A DNA stretch of 64,000 nt from Chitinophagaceae bacterium (lineage in GTDB: Bacteria > Bacteroidota > Bacteroidia > Chitinophagales > Chitinophagaceae). The number at the start of each line of letters is the position of its first letter. Within the stretch, counting starts at the first letter, position 1. The position numbers and the translations under genes were made by a program. Positions 20,122-29,706 of the stretch are shown one piece after another. Location of the stretch: contig CANFHA010000015.1 of NCBI GenBank assembly GCA_947446645.1, positions 1 to 64,000 of the forward strand, written 5' to 3'. The notes under the pieces are model-generated. The model searched no databases, had not been told where the DNA came from, and worked only from the letters and a program-made list of their open reading frames with translations.

Positions 20122-20979
20122 ATGGCTACAGGAAAAAAAGGGAAGGCAACCTACTTTAACGCGATCATGGGCGTGGCGCTTGTGCTGTTCCTCATAGGTG
20201 TGCTTGGTTGGCTGCTCATAAATGGCAGGGCATTGTCACGCGCATTCAAAGAAGACCTTGAAATAAATGTTGACTTTCATGATAATGTATCTGATGAAAG
20301 TGTAAACAGGATGAAAGCTATACTCATGAAGCAACCCTTTGTAAGAGAAGCACGGGTGATTTCAAAGGAAGAAGCCATGAAAATGGAGAACCAGATGGAA
20401 GGCGGCAACATTGTTGATTTCCTCGGTTACAACCCGCTATTTGTGTCTATAGCCATGAAGATGAACGAAGAGTATGTGAACAAGGACAGCCTGGAGAAGA
20501 TAAAAAATTTCATGCTGCAGAGCAACGTAGTGAGAGATGTGACCTGGCAAAACCGGGTGGTAGATAAGATGGACAGCAACCTGAAAAAAATAGGTATTAT
20601 ACTGGGCGCTATCTCCTTTGTGCTACTGCTGGTAGCCATCTTCCTCATAGATAACACGGTCCGTCTCGCTATGTTCAGTAACCGTTTTATTATCAAAACC
20701 ATGCAGATGGTGGGCGCCACCCGCTCATTCATCACCCGGCCTTTCGACCTAAGGGCTTTCGCTAATGGACTGATCAGCGGCTCCATAGCCGTGGTAGGCC
20801 TGTGGATAGTAATGTCCTTTGCTAACGCCCAGTTGCCGGAGCTCAAGTCGCTTACGGACACATTGCTGCTCACCATCCTTATAGTAGGTATATTGGTTCT
20901 TGGTATTATTATTTCCATGATAAGTACACACAGATCGGTAATAAAATACCTGAAAATGCATATTGACGACCTTTATTGA
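20122..20979 (+). CDS. ftsX: Cell division protein FtsX-like ABC permease
   Basis: 285 residues. One membrane segment near residues 13-35 is followed by an extracytoplasmic domain of about 120 residues (VDFHDNVSDESVNRMKAIL, the FtsX ECD pattern), then three membrane segments near 152-178, 205-232 and 242-268. This is the standard FtsX topology. FtsX works with the ATPase FtsE and activates cell-wall hydrolases at the division septum. ftsE is not adjacent, which is usual in this phylum. A DUF3098 gene follows after 40 bp, an order I recall as common in Bacteroidota, and a terminator after it suggests a two-gene unit. Confidence 0.9.
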   Translation: MATGKKGKATYFNAIMGVALVLFLIGVLGWLLINGRALSRAFKEDLEINVDFHDNVSDESVNRMKAILMKQPFVREARVISKEEAMKMENQMEGGNIVDFLGYNPLFVSIAMKMNEEYVNKDSLEKIKNFMLQSNVVRDVTWQNRVVDKMDSNLKKIGIILGAISFVLLLVAIFLIDNTVRLAMFSNRFIIKTMQMVGATRSFITRPFDLRAFANGLISGSIAVVGLWIVMSFANAQLPELKSLTDTLLLTILIVGILVLGIIISMISTHRSVIKYLKMHIDDLY

Positions 20980-21019
20980 TCCCTATCGATTTCATTTTTT
21001 TATACTAATATTGCGAATT

Positions 21020-21373
21020 ATGTCAACAGGAAAAACAACACCAACACCGGTAACACCAGCTGCAAAGCCGGCTACAACAACCACAACTACTTCATCTGCC
21101 ACGAGGATGACGTCTAAAACCGCACCTGGTAAAGAGATGTTCTTTTTGTTCGACAAGGAGAATTATATGTGGATGATCGGCGGCGTAGCGCTTATACTCA
21201 TCGGCTTCATGCTGATGGCGGGAGGCAAGAGCCCTAACCCACACGAGTTTCATTACGAAGAAATATACAGCTTCCGCCGCATCACACTGGCGCCTATAGT
21301 TATTTTGCTGGGCTTCGCAGTTGAAGTTTATGCTATCATGAAAAAGCCAAAGGAAACAGCCCAGGCATCCTAG
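21020..21373 (+). CDS. DUF3098 family membrane protein
   Basis: 117 residues. I chose the ATG at 21020, after which comes a Thr/Pro/Ala-rich tail (about 40 residues), then FFLFDKENYMWMIGG and two membrane segments near residues 51-70 and 92-112. The motif GGKSPNPHEFHYEEIYSFRR between them is diagnostic of DUF3098. The role is unknown; the gene typically follows ftsX, which hints at an envelope or division function. Confidence 0.85.
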   Translation: MSTGKTTPTPVTPAAKPATTTTTTSSATRMTSKTAPGKEMFFLFDKENYMWMIGGVALILIGFMLMAGGKSPNPHEFHYEEIYSFRRITLAPIVILLGFAVEVYAIMKKPKETAQAS

Positions 21374-21399
21374 TCTTAGAAATTCATTTAAATAATTTC

Positions 21400-21430
21400 A
21401 AAAAAGGTAAGCTTTCCGCTTACCTTTTTT
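21400..21430. terminator. Bidirectional rho-independent terminator
   Basis: A6 plus GGTAAGC (21400-21412) pairs with GCTTACC plus T6 (21418-21430) around TTTCC. It ends the ftsX/DUF3098 unit on the plus strand. Confidence 0.85.
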
Positions 21431-21455
21431 CGTGTTCTTCCTGCCTGGATTTCAT

Positions 21456-21484
21456 AAAAAAAGCGGCACATTTTCATGTGCCGC
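21456..21484 (-). terminator. Terminator of the histone H1-like gene
   Basis: On the minus strand a 9-bp stem (GCGGCACAT with its complement, loop of 4 nt) at 21463-21484 is followed by T7. It lies 23 bp after the stop of the H1-like gene. Confidence 0.8.
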
Positions 21485-21506
21485 CATCTTTCATTTTTAC
21501 AAAATA

Positions 21507-22154
21507 CTATTCAGCAGCCTGGGTAGTTGACGTTTCGTCATTCTGCGGCATATCGCTGCTGCTATCGTTGTTATTGTTTGTGTTGTCCTTATTGCTGTCC
21601 ATTGGCAACTGTGGCATCTCCATCTCTGGTGCCGCAGGTGCAGGCATTGGTTGCTCCACCGGTGCCTTTGTTGGTACAGCCTTTTTAGGAGCGGCCTTCT
21701 TTGCAGGTGCAGCTTTGGGTGCAGCTTTAGGCGCTGCCTTCTTTACAGGTGCAGCTTTTGGTGCAGCCTTCTTTGCAGGTGCCGCTTTCTTTGCAGGTGC
21801 GGCCTTTTTCGGTGCAGCCTTCTTTGCTGGCGCAGCTTTTTTAGCAGGTGCTACCTTTTTAGGTGCGGCCTTCTTTGCAGGTGCGGCCTTTTTAGGTGCA
21901 GCCTTTTTTGCGGGAGCGGCTTTCTTTGCTGGAGCAGCTTTCTTTGGCGCTGCTTTCTTTACAGGTGCGGCTTTTTTAGCAGGTGCGGCTTTCTTCGGAG
22001 CAGCCTTCTTTGCTGGCGCAGCCTTTTTAGGTGCAGCCTTCTTTGCAGGTGCTGCTTTCTTTGGCGCTGCTTTCTTCGCAGGAGCGGCTTTTTTTGCAGG
22101 TGCTGCCTTTTTAGGTGCTGCCTTTTTTGCTGGTGTTTTCTTTGAAGTTGCCAT
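21507..22154 (-). CDS. Histone H1-like Lys/Ala/Pro-repeat protein
   Basis: 215 residues. Residues from about 6 to 150 are near-perfect repeats of PAKKA and PKKA, as in histone H1 C-terminal tails and bacterial HctB/AlgP-like proteins. Residues from about 160 on switch to an acidic, Asn/Asp/Ser-rich tail (KDNTNNNNDSSSD). It very likely binds DNA by charge and acts in nucleoid packing; sequence specificity is not expected. The DNA repeat is imperfect, so repeat number could vary. The opposite strand is also open over this stretch, but its Phe/Ala/Gly translation is only the shadow of the repeat. Confidence 0.8.
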   Translation of the reverse strand: MATSKKTPAKKAAPKKAAPAKKAAPAKKAAPKKAAPAKKAAPKKAAPAKKAAPKKAAPAKKAAPVKKAAPKKAAPAKKAAPAKKAAPKKAAPAKKAAPKKVAPAKKAAPAKKAAPKKAAPAKKAAPAKKAAPKAAPVKKAAPKAAPKAAPAKKAAPKKAVPTKAPVEQPMPAPAAPEMEMPQLPMDSNKDNTNNNNDSSSDMPQNDETSTTQAAE

Positions 22155-22366
22155 GATCTAATTGTTTGTTAGTGAGCGATAAAAAGTTGTTTGAGTTGGG
22201 TAAACAAAAATCAGAGTTCAAGTTATGCAAACAAAATAAAATAATCGTACTTTATTTCATTTTTTTTTGCACAAAAGCGTACGCACAGTACATCACGTTA
22301 GTTGCTGCAGGCCAACGTTTGAATATCAGTTCTTTGTTATTAAGTTTGAGGTAAATATTTACTCCC

Positions 22367-22777
22367 GTGAAGAATCTGATCGCTGTATCGCTGTTGTCCC
22401 TCACCGCAATCTCCTGCGGCCCTAAGAATCAAAAACCTTCTGCCCAGTATGAGCAGAAAAAAGCCTCGCTGGAAGATATGGAGCGCGACAGCCCGCTTCG
22501 GTTCCTGAGTGTATCAGGCTCACACCGCGGCAACCTGGTCAACCAGACCGTAGTAGAAGGCGAAATAACGAATAAGGCTACCGTGGTAAGCTATAAGAAC
22601 ATAAGCCTGCAAATAAAGTTTCTTGATAACGAGGGTAGCGTAATTGAAAAGCAGAAAAAAGTGCTGGATGAAACAGTGAAGCCCGGCGCTGCAATAGAAT
22701 TCAAGATAAAGACCAGCCACGTAAAAGGTGCAAACGCCGTAAATATTGACATAACTGACGCCACGGCAGACAAGTGA
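22367..22777 (+). CDS. Lipoprotein with FxLYD-like domain
   Basis: 136 residues, GTG start. The leader MKNLIAVSLLSLTAISCG gives a lipobox with Cys near residue 17. The mature part has VVEGEITNKATVVSYKNISL, then KFLDNEGSVIEKQ and KPGAAIEFKIK, which follow the FxLYD pattern (a small beta-sandwich of unknown function in envelope proteins). It is a lone gene between the H1-like gene and the sigma factor operon. Confidence 0.7.
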   Translation: MKNLIAVSLLSLTAISCGPKNQKPSAQYEQKKASLEDMERDSPLRFLSVSGSHRGNLVNQTVVEGEITNKATVVSYKNISLQIKFLDNEGSVIEKQKKVLDETVKPGAAIEFKIKTSHVKGANAVNIDITDATADK

Positions 22778-22962
22778 GAAGATCGCCTGATGGCAGGCGC
22801 ATAGTAACTTTAACACAGCCAAAAGATTAATTAGTAGACTTGCGATGGTTTGTAGTATTGCCAACCATAGCCGGCAGTACAAATGCAGGTATCAGGAAAT
22901 ATCCGGACTGCAATGCACATTCTTGTGCTACTCAAAAAAAATCTTCAGAATCCTGTAACTTT

Positions 22963-22970
22963 TATTTTTG
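22963..22970 (+). promoter_or_regulatory. Candidate -7 box of the sigma factor operon
   Basis: TATTTTTG fits TAnnTTTG and lies 20 bp upstream of the sigma factor start. No -33 element at proper spacing was found. Confidence 0.35.
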
Positions 22971-22989
22971 TCACCCGATATACTAAGGA

Positions 22990-23466
22990 ATGGAGGTTAA
23001 TGAGTACAATGCATGTGTGCGTGACTGGGCTGATGCCCTATTTCGCTTTGCCTGCAAATGCACCGGCCAGCAAAGCGACGCCCACGACATTGTACAGAGC
23101 AGCTTCGAAGTTCTTTGGATGAAAAGGAAGGACGTGGAAGCGGGTAAAGCGAAAGCCTACCTCTTCCAGGTAGCATACCGGAGGTCAATAGACAGCTACC
23201 GGAAAAAAGTAAAGGTCTCTTTCGTGGCGCCGCCGGAAGAGTCTTACTCTCACTCCAACCCTGACCTGAAAAAGATACTGGACCGCGCACTGGCCCAGCT
23301 CTATGAACAGTCAAGGGCCCTTGTACTGCTCAAAGACTACGAAGGATATCGCTATGATGAAATAGCGCAAATAACAGAGCTCTCGGAAACACAAGTAAAA
23401 GTATACCTGCACCGTGCAAGAAAAGTATTGAAAGAGTACCTGGTAAGTGTTGAAAACATAATATAG
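22990..23466 (+). CDS. ECF-type RNA polymerase sigma-70 family factor
   Basis: 158 residues, the usual ECF size. Region 2 is seen at about residues 10-75 (LFRFACKCTGQQSDAHDIVQ, then AYLFQVAYRRSIDSYRK) and region 4 at about 100-150 (LVLLKDYEGYRYDEIAQIT, then ETQVKVYLHRARKVLKE, the DNA-binding helix-turn-helix). The next gene starts 1 nt after the stop and encodes a membrane-spanning protein, which fits a cognate anti-sigma factor. The third gene of the unit is an outer-membrane barrel, so the system probably responds to envelope status. Confidence 0.9.
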   Translation: MEVNEYNACVRDWADALFRFACKCTGQQSDAHDIVQSSFEVLWMKRKDVEAGKAKAYLFQVAYRRSIDSYRKKVKVSFVAPPEESYSHSNPDLKKILDRALAQLYEQSRALVLLKDYEGYRYDEIAQITELSETQVKVYLHRARKVLKEYLVSVENII

Positions 23467-23467
23467 T

Positions 23468-24325
23468 ATGATCAGCTGGGAGAACTATGAGGAGTATATG
23501 ATAATGCACGCCGATGGCGAGCTGCAGCCGGCTGAGGAGCAGGCGCTGATGGCATTCGTGGAGGCGCACCCCGAACTGAAGAGCGAACTGGCTATTTATG
23601 ATCGTACACATTTGGTACCCGACGAAACGCAGGTATATGCTGATAAAAGTTCACTGCTTCAGCGCGAAACTTCAACCCGCATCATAGCATTCCCTCAGTG
23701 GAAAAGATATGCGGCAGCGGCCAGCATCGCAGCGCTATTGTTTATATCGTTTTTAAAATACAAGGTAACAAGCAATAGTGGCAGCGAACTGGTAAAGACA
23801 GACACTATAAAAAAAAATGCACCAGCGCCTCAAAACAATACACCTGCGCCTTTAGCACAGATACCAGAACAGAACAATCCAATAGCGCCATTACAGAAAG
23901 AGAAAATAACAGATCCTGCACACCAAGTACAAAATGTGGCGGTTGTTCATAATACAAAAGTGAAACATACAGTGCAATACCCGAAAACCCTAAATGAAAA
24001 AGATGATGTTTGTGGCCATGTTTTGACATCAGAACAAATGGAAGCTGCCCCAATAGCTGAGGTACAATTGCTGAACAACAATAGTAAGGCAGAGCCTGCG
24101 CTTAGCCCGCTGGAAGTACCGGTGTTCAAAGCCTTAGCAGCAAGCCCGGCTGACCACGAAAAGGATGGTTCATTTATTGATAGATTGCCAATTGACGAGT
24201 CTAACAAAAATCAACTAAAAGCCATAGCAAGGCTGGCAGATGGCGCTGCAAAAGCCAAACAGCACCTGGATGATAACCGGCTAACCTTTAGAGTAGAAGA
24301 CAAAAAACTTAAGATCTCATTTTAA
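23468..24325 (+). CDS. Probable anti-sigma factor (single-pass membrane protein)
   Basis: 285 residues. The N-terminal 60 residues (YEEYMIMHADGELQPAEEQ, then ALMAFVEAHPELKSEL) follow the pattern of short anti-sigma domains in this phylum, which bind the ECF factor in the cytoplasm. A membrane segment lies near residues 78-95. The rest is a low-complexity, Pro/Gln/Asn-rich periplasmic part. No zinc-binding HxxxCxxC motif was seen. Assignment rests on this layout plus the coupled position after the sigma gene. Confidence 0.7.
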   Translation: MISWENYEEYMIMHADGELQPAEEQALMAFVEAHPELKSELAIYDRTHLVPDETQVYADKSSLLQRETSTRIIAFPQWKRYAAAASIAALLFISFLKYKVTSNSGSELVKTDTIKKNAPAPQNNTPAPLAQIPEQNNPIAPLQKEKITDPAHQVQNVAVVHNTKVKHTVQYPKTLNEKDDVCGHVLTSEQMEAAPIAEVQLLNNNSKAEPALSPLEVPVFKALAASPADHEKDGSFIDRLPIDESNKNQLKAIARLADGAAKAKQHLDDNRLTFRVEDKKLKISF

Positions 24326-24336
24326 TCAGAAACTTT

Positions 24337-25590
24337 ATGAAAAATATATTTCGCACAATAGCCTTATTGGCCTGTATAACATTTGTCATATCTGCACAGG
24401 CGCAGGAGAATACGGGTGTAAGAAAAGGTAAACGAGCAACCACTTTCACACTCGGCGCAAAAGGATTCAGACTTGAAAATGCTGAAGACTGGCTCCACAC
24501 AAATCCTTCATGGCAGGAAACAAACTCACGGTACGCCATGACCCGTATAGATAGCAACGATTATGTCTACACCATTCCAAACCTGCGCAGCTACTATGGA
24601 GTAAGCACCGACTCACAGATCAGGAAGATCGGTATCATATTTAAGGACTCCCTGGGTGAAAAGAAAACCAACCCTATGTTCATACCAGTTTGGCGCACAG
24701 CAACTGCCGGGGGAAAGCAATCGGCCAACTGGCAGAAATATATCCCCCCTGGAATCACGGTTGAGTATACACCTGTTTACGACAGTACGGAAAGTGTTAT
24801 CATTCACTTTCATCCCTACACCAATACACATGGAGGTAAAACCCTGAAAGGTTTTAATGGAACTATATTTGTTTACTCGGGCGTGTTAACAAAATCAGCA
24901 AATGCTCATGAAGGGGATAGCGATGATAAAGAAGAAGGCGATTTCGATTCACACTGGGGTATCCTGGACATAGGTGCTAACATCATCAGCGATAATACTG
25001 ACTACAACTCCCCTGCCGTTAAAAACTTCCTCAATGTGCCTGCCGGTCGCCAGAATGGAAGCCTGCTTGATCTCCGCCACAGCAAGTCTATCAATGTGAA
25101 CATTTATCCGTTCATGGAGACATTCTATGCACTTAAAAGGAAGAACCAGAAGATCAATATATCCACAGGTATAGGTTTGCAGCTATACAATTTCAGGTAC
25201 GAAAACCCCATTACTTACACCCGCAATCCTAATACCATAGTGCTCGATTCACAGACCTATAAAAAGAATAAACTGGGAATGGACTACCTCAATGTGCCGC
25301 TGATGATCACTTTTAAAACACGGCTGCATAGAGACAGGTGGCTGATATATGGTGCAGGCATTACCGCCGGCTACGATATAGCTACATGGACGAAGAAGGT
25401 TATCGGCCACGACAAGTCAAAAGTTCATGACGACTTCGGATTCGCCAGCTTTAATAGCTGCGTTACTGCGGAGATAGGAATTTCAGGCATACGCTTTTAT
25501 GGCACTTACCAGCTTACGAACATGTTCAGTTCTGCAACGGGTATGGATCAGCACCCGATCAGCTTTGGAATTCGCTTCTTTGCTATCTGA
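24337..25590 (+). CDS. Outer-membrane beta-barrel protein with an N-terminal amylase-type beta domain
   Basis: 417 residues with signal peptide (MKNIFRTIALLACITFVISA, cut near QAQ). Residues 45-190 (SNDYVYTIPNLRSYYGVS, KIGIIFKDSLGEKK, LKGFNGTIFVYSGVLT) resemble the N-terminal beta-sandwich found in Bacteroidota alpha-amylases. An acidic linker (EGDSDDKEEGDFDSHWG) then leads into a barrel pattern (LDIGANIISDN, LLDLRHSKSINVNIYPF, INISTGIGLQLYNFRYENP, ISGIRFYGTYQL, ending FGIRFFAI). The barrel half fits the porin-family proteins that usually close such sigma/anti-sigma operons. The fused domain is unusual in that setting. Substrate or signal is unknown. Confidence 0.65.
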   Translation: MKNIFRTIALLACITFVISAQAQENTGVRKGKRATTFTLGAKGFRLENAEDWLHTNPSWQETNSRYAMTRIDSNDYVYTIPNLRSYYGVSTDSQIRKIGIIFKDSLGEKKTNPMFIPVWRTATAGGKQSANWQKYIPPGITVEYTPVYDSTESVIIHFHPYTNTHGGKTLKGFNGTIFVYSGVLTKSANAHEGDSDDKEEGDFDSHWGILDIGANIISDNTDYNSPAVKNFLNVPAGRQNGSLLDLRHSKSINVNIYPFMETFYALKRKNQKINISTGIGLQLYNFRYENPITYTRNPNTIVLDSQTYKKNKLGMDYLNVPLMITFKTRLHRDRWLIYGAGITAGYDIATWTKKVIGHDKSKVHDDFGFASFNSCVTAEIGISGIRFYGTYQLTNMFSSATGMDQHPISFGIRFFAI

Positions 25591-25649
25591 CGATTAGATT
25601 TTAACTTAAGGTTCAATTTGGTTGGCACACTTTCTGCTGTATTTGTAGC

Positions 25650-25763
25650 ATGAGAAAGAGTAGAAGATTATTATTCGTTCTCCTGGCCGCTGCCGTCACC
25701 TTTTCCTCGTGTGCTAAAAAGCACTATGGCTGCCGGGATCACCATACATATGAGTATTGGTAA
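25650..25763 (+). CDS. 37-residue small lipoprotein
   Basis: MRKSRRLLFVLLAAAVTFSS followed by Cys 21 is a full lipoprotein signal, after which only 16 residues remain (AKKHYGCRDHHTYEYW). The tiny mature part with a GC pair and His/Tyr residues resembles the short Cys-Pro/Gly lipoproteins often seen in Bacteroidota, whose role is unknown. It lies alone between the barrel gene and metH. Confidence 0.55.
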   Translation: MRKSRRLLFVLLAAAVTFSSCAKKHYGCRDHHTYEYW

Positions 25764-25870
25764 ATTGACTAAATACATTGATGCTGCGCCTCGCCGGTGT
25801 GGCATCAATTGTATAATTAGGTAGTTCCTCATTTCCGCTCTTTGCACAGCCAAATAAGCATTCAAACACC

Positions 25871-25878
25871 TACCTTTG
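25871..25878 (+). promoter_or_regulatory. Candidate -7 box of metH
   Basis: TACCTTTG matches TAnnTTTG exactly and is 24 bp upstream of the chosen metH start. A TTG lies upstream at 25842, but at a longer spacing than usual. Confidence 0.4.
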
Positions 25879-25901
25879 CAGCGTTTTTACAAATATTAAT
25901 A

Positions 25902-28622
25902 ATGTCTGAAATAAGACCCTTTTTGAGGCTAAGCGGCCTGGAGCCGCTGGTGGTGAGGCCGGAGAGTAATTTCCTGAATGTAGGTGAACGTACCAATGTT
26001 ACCGGCTCAAAGAAATTTGCCCGCCTTATCCGCGAGAATAAGTATGAAGAAGCGCTGTCTGTAGCCCGCCAGCAGGTAGAGGGTGGCGCGCAGATACTGG
26101 ATATAAACATGGACGATGCGCTGCTAGACGGTGTACAGGCCATGACCACGTTCGTGAACCTGCTGCAGGCAGAGCCCGATATCGCCCGTATCCCCATCAT
26201 GCTCGATTCTTCAAAGTTCGCGATCATTGAAGCCGGGCTGAAATGCATACAGGGTAAGTGCATTGTTAACTCTATCTCCATGAAGGAAGGAGAAGAGAAA
26301 TTTACAGAGCAGGCAGAAATATGCCGCAGTTACGGAGCATCTGTTATTGTAATGGCATTTGATGAAACCGGCCAGGCAGATACGCTGGAAAAGAAAGTAA
26401 ATATCTCTGAGCGCGCGTATAAAATACTAACGGAGCAGGTAGGCTTCAATCCTCAGGACATTATTTTTGACCCGAACATTTTTGCAATTGCCACTGGCAT
26501 AGAGGAGCACAACAATTACGGTGTGGACTTCATCGAGGCTACCCGCATCATAAAGCAAAGAATGCCGCTTACAAAAGTGAGTGGTGGTGTCAGCAACATA
26601 TCTTTTTCATTCCGAGGCAATGATACCGTGCGTGAGGCAATGCATGCAGTCTTCCTCTACCACGCCATAAAGGCCGGTATGGATATGGGCATAGTAAATG
26701 CCGGTGCATTGGTAGTGTATGATGAGATCGAACCCAAACTTCGGGAACTGTGTGAAGATGTGATTCTTAACAGGAACCCTGACGCCACAGAGCGCCTGGT
26801 AACCTTTGCTGATACCGTAAAGGCTAAAGGCAAGGAAGAAAAAGTGGACGAAGCATGGCGCGGCAATGCCGTGGAAGAACGGCTGAAACATGCGCTTGTG
26901 AACGGTATTACAGACTTTATAGACGCAGACACTGAGGAAGCACGCCAGAAATACCCAAAACCGCTGGATGTAATAGAAGGGCCGCTGATGGACGGCATGA
27001 ATGTGGTGGGCGACCTGTTTGGCAGCGGCAAAATGTTCCTGCCGCAGGTGGTAAAAAGCGCACGCGTCATGAAGAAAAGCGTGGCCTACCTTTTCCCCTT
27101 TATTGAGGCAGAAAAAGAAGAACGGCGCCTGGCACATATAAAAGCAGGAACAATAAACGAAGAATCTGCCGGTGCTGCTAAAATATTAATGGCCACCGTA
27201 AAAGGTGATGTGCATGATATAGGTAAGAACATAGTAGGCGTGGTACTGGGCTGCAACGGATATGATGTTATAGACATGGGCGTAATGGTGCCTGCCGATA
27301 AAATACTGGATGCCGCTCAAAAGGAGAATGTGGATATCATAGGCCTCAGCGGCCTTATCACACCCTCTCTGGATGAAATGGTACATGTGGCCAAAGAAAT
27401 GAAGCGCCGCGGCATGATGCAGCCGCTGCTCATAGGCGGCGCCACCACCAGCCGCATGCACACTGCTGTTAAGATTGCCCCGCAATACGACAATGGCGTA
27501 GTGTATGTGCTTGATGCCAGCCGCAGTGTCACCACCGCAGGCAACCTGCTGAATAAAGAACAGAAGACAGCATTCCTCGAAAACATTAATAAAGAATACA
27601 CCAAATTGCAGGAAGACTTTGAAAACAAAAAGTCAGCTAAGCAATACATATCATTTCAGCAGGCCCAGGCTAATGCAGCTAAGATAGACTGGGCAAACTA
27701 CACGCCACCAAAGCCGGCAGAGTTGGGCACCAAAGTATTTGGCGACTATGATCTCAATGAGATACGCAGGTATATCGACTGGGGCCCATTCTTTATAGCC
27801 TGGGAGATGAGGGGTAAATTCCCTGATATCCTCAGCGATGCAACCGTAGGCGCAGAAGCAACAAAGCTATTCAACGATGCTAACGCACTTCTTGATAAAG
27901 TGATCTCCCAAAAATGGCTAACCGCTAAAGGCGTTATCGGCTTCTGGGAAGCACGTAAAATTGCGGCAGATACCATAGTAATAAAAGATACACATGGCAA
28001 AGACCTCGCGCACCTCGAGTCTCTGCGCCAGCAAATAAAGAAGGCTCCTGGCCAGCCTAGCTTCTCTTTGTCCGATTTCGTTCGGCCTTATGGCTTTAGC
28101 AACGATCACGAGGTAAAGGATTACATGGGCGCATTTGCTGTAAGCATACACGGCATAGAGCCGCACCTGCAGAAATTTATGGCCGATCATGATGACTACA
28201 ACAAGATCATGCTCCAGGCCCTTGCCGACCGCCTTGCCGAGGCTTTCGCCGAGTTGCTGCACCTGCGTGTAAGAACAGAATTCTGGGGCTATGCAAAAGA
28301 TGAGCAAATTGCTATACCCGATCTGATAAAGGAAGATTACCGCGGCATCCGCCCTGCGCCAGGCTACCCTGCCTGCCCTGACCATACGGAGAAATACAAA
28401 TTGTTCGACCTGTTGAATGCCACGGAAACGGCAGGTATCACGCTTACTGAATCATTGGCCATGTATCCCGGCGCATCAGTTTGCGGCTGGTATTTCAGCC
28501 ACCCTGATAGCCATTATTTTGGCATAGGCCACATAGAAAAAGACCAGCTTGCCGACTACACAAAACGCAAGGATATGAGCAGGGAAGAAATGGAACGCTG
28601 GCTATCACCGATATTAGATTAG
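25902..28622 (+). CDS. metH: Methionine synthase, cobalamin-dependent, lacking the homocysteine-methyltransferase module
   Basis: 906 residues from ATG 25902, the start that directly precedes [15 protein letters not shown]. Modules in order: methyltetrahydrofolate-binding barrel (about 10-290; [20 protein letters not shown]), cobalamin cap (about 330-420), B12 domain with the ligand loop DVHDIGKN (His 438 binds cobalt) and [15 protein letters not shown], and the C-terminal AdoMet activation domain (about 575-900; [22 protein letters not shown]). The N-terminal zinc/homocysteine module (about 330 residues in E. coli MetH) is absent. Bacteroidota often encode it as a separate gene, which is not in this window. 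Reaction: methyl transfer from methyl-THF to homocysteine through B12. Confidence 0.93.
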   Translation: MSEIRPFLRLSGLEPLVVRPESNFLNVGERTNVTGSKKFARLIRENKYEEALSVARQQVEGGAQILDINMDDALLDGVQAMTTFVNLLQAEPDIARIPIMLDSSKFAIIEAGLKCIQGKCIVNSISMKEGEEKFTEQAEICRSYGASVIVMAFDETGQADTLEKKVNISERAYKILTEQVGFNPQDIIFDPNIFAIATGIEEHNNYGVDFIEATRIIKQRMPLTKVSGGVSNISFSFRGNDTVREAMHAVFLYHAIKAGMDMGIVNAGALVVYDEIEPKLRELCEDVILNRNPDATERLVTFADTVKAKGKEEKVDEAWRGNAVEERLKHALVNGITDFIDADTEEARQKYPKPLDVIEGPLMDGMNVVGDLFGSGKMFLPQVVKSARVMKKSVAYLFPFIEAEKEERRLAHIKAGTINEESAGAAKILMATVKGDVHDIGKNIVGVVLGCNGYDVIDMGVMVPADKILDAAQKENVDIIGLSGLITPSLDEMVHVAKEMKRRGMMQPLLIGGATTSRMHTAVKIAPQYDNGVVYVLDASRSVTTAGNLLNKEQKTAFLENINKEYTKLQEDFENKKSAKQYISFQQAQANAAKIDWANYTPPKPAELGTKVFGDYDLNEIRRYIDWGPFFIAWEMRGKFPDILSDATVGAEATKLFNDANALLDKVISQKWLTAKGVIGFWEARKIAADTIVIKDTHGKDLAHLESLRQQIKKAPGQPSFSLSDFVRPYGFSNDHEVKDYMGAFAVSIHGIEPHLQKFMADHDDYNKIMLQALADRLAEAFAELLHLRVRTEFWGYAKDEQIAIPDLIKEDYRGIRPAPGYPACPDHTEKYKLFDLLNATETAGITLTESLAMYPGASVCGWYFSHPDSHYFGIGHIEKDQLADYTKRKDMSREEMERWLSPILD

Positions 28623-28654
28623 TTGTTTAGATTTGTAACACAATCATATTAATA

Positions 28655-29704
28655 ATGGAAACAAAGCATTTATCTTACTTCAAAGTAGAGAACTTTAAAC
28701 GGTTTGACAGCCTTGAAGTAAATGATATAGGGCAGTTCAACTTGATTGTTGGAGATAACAATGTTGGTAAGACCACATTGCTGGAAGCTTTGTTATTTAA
28801 TGAGCGAAATTATGATCAGTTTTTACTTAACTTGGAGTTCGCACTAGAAAACAGAGAATTAGCTACGGATAAAAGAATAAACTACGTTGAATCTTATTTA
28901 AGGAATAAAAACAAAAGTTTAAATTATACGTTCCAATTTACCAATAGCGATAGGAAAAATAATTTAACAGTAACAAAGAAAAACATTAACCAATTATCTG
29001 AGAAGGAGATAGGAAATGATATATTACTGCAACTCAAACTAAACAAATCAGTAAATATTGTACAAATTGACTTGGATGGTAAATCGAAAATAAAAGCAGT
29101 TACTTTATTTGATGAAAATAGCAATTCGGCATATTATCATTTCCCTTTGCTTGGCTCAAGGCTTTTGTACGATGAAGAAACATTTAATTTTACGCTAACT
29201 ATCTCTGCAAGCAATTCAAAACTCGAAAGTTTTAAAAGTGACTTGCGATTTTTTCTTCCGGATATTATGTCAATAGAAGAAGGCACTTCTGCAATAAATG
29301 GAGACACTAATCTAATTATACGCGAAACCAATTCCGATAATCCTTTGCCTCTTGCTGCATATGGAGACGGATTTATAAAATTCTTTCGTTGTTTATTAAA
29401 AATGGAGCTTTCAACAAATAAGCGCCTAATGATAGACGAAATAGATGCAGGCATTCACCATAGCAGAATGAAGGGTTATTTGATACAAATACTACAAAGC
29501 GCTAAAAATAAAAACGTCCAAATCTTTGCGACTACACACTCTAAAGAGTGCCTTCAATATTATACAGAAGCCTTACAGGAACTCGGCTATGAAAATGACG
29601 GAAGAGTTATAAAGATAGCTAATACCAAAAGTGGCATTAAGGCTTACGCTTCACGGTTTGGCCAGTTTGAAAATTCTTTATCTGCTGAAAGTGAAATAAG
29701 ATAG
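28655..29704 (+). CDS. ABC/OLD-type AAA ATPase, first gene of a putative defence pair
   Basis: 349 residues. Walker A is at 33-40 (GDNNVGKT) after FKVENFKRF, the usual start of RecF/OLD-like ATPases. AAYGDGFIKFF looks like the ABC signature region, Walker B with its glutamate is at 257-262 (LMIDEID), the D-loop is DAG, and the switch histidine is in FATTHSKE near 295. The region between has a long insert of mixed helix and strand. No nuclease domain is fused. The next gene, 2 nt after the stop, encodes a TOPRIM-like protein, so the pair resembles a split OLD system such as PARIS (AriA/AriB). The gene is clearly more AT-rich than its neighbours, which suggests horizontal transfer. The defence role is inferred. 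Confidence 0.8.
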   Translation: METKHLSYFKVENFKRFDSLEVNDIGQFNLIVGDNNVGKTTLLEALLFNERNYDQFLLNLEFALENRELATDKRINYVESYLRNKNKSLNYTFQFTNSDRKNNLTVTKKNINQLSEKEIGNDILLQLKLNKSVNIVQIDLDGKSKIKAVTLFDENSNSAYYHFPLLGSRLLYDEETFNFTLTISASNSKLESFKSDLRFFLPDIMSIEEGTSAINGDTNLIIRETNSDNPLPLAAYGDGFIKFFRCLLKMELSTNKRLMIDEIDAGIHHSRMKGYLIQILQSAKNKNVQIFATTHSKECLQYYTEALQELGYENDGRVIKIANTKSGIKAYASRFGQFENSLSAESEIR

Positions 29705-29706
29705 TT

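Noticed and set aside
21478-22161. A plus-strand 227-residue frame rich in Phe, Ala and Gly opposite the H1-like gene
   Set aside because: It is the mirror image of the Lys/Ala/Pro repeats; the minus frame has a proper start, composition and terminator.
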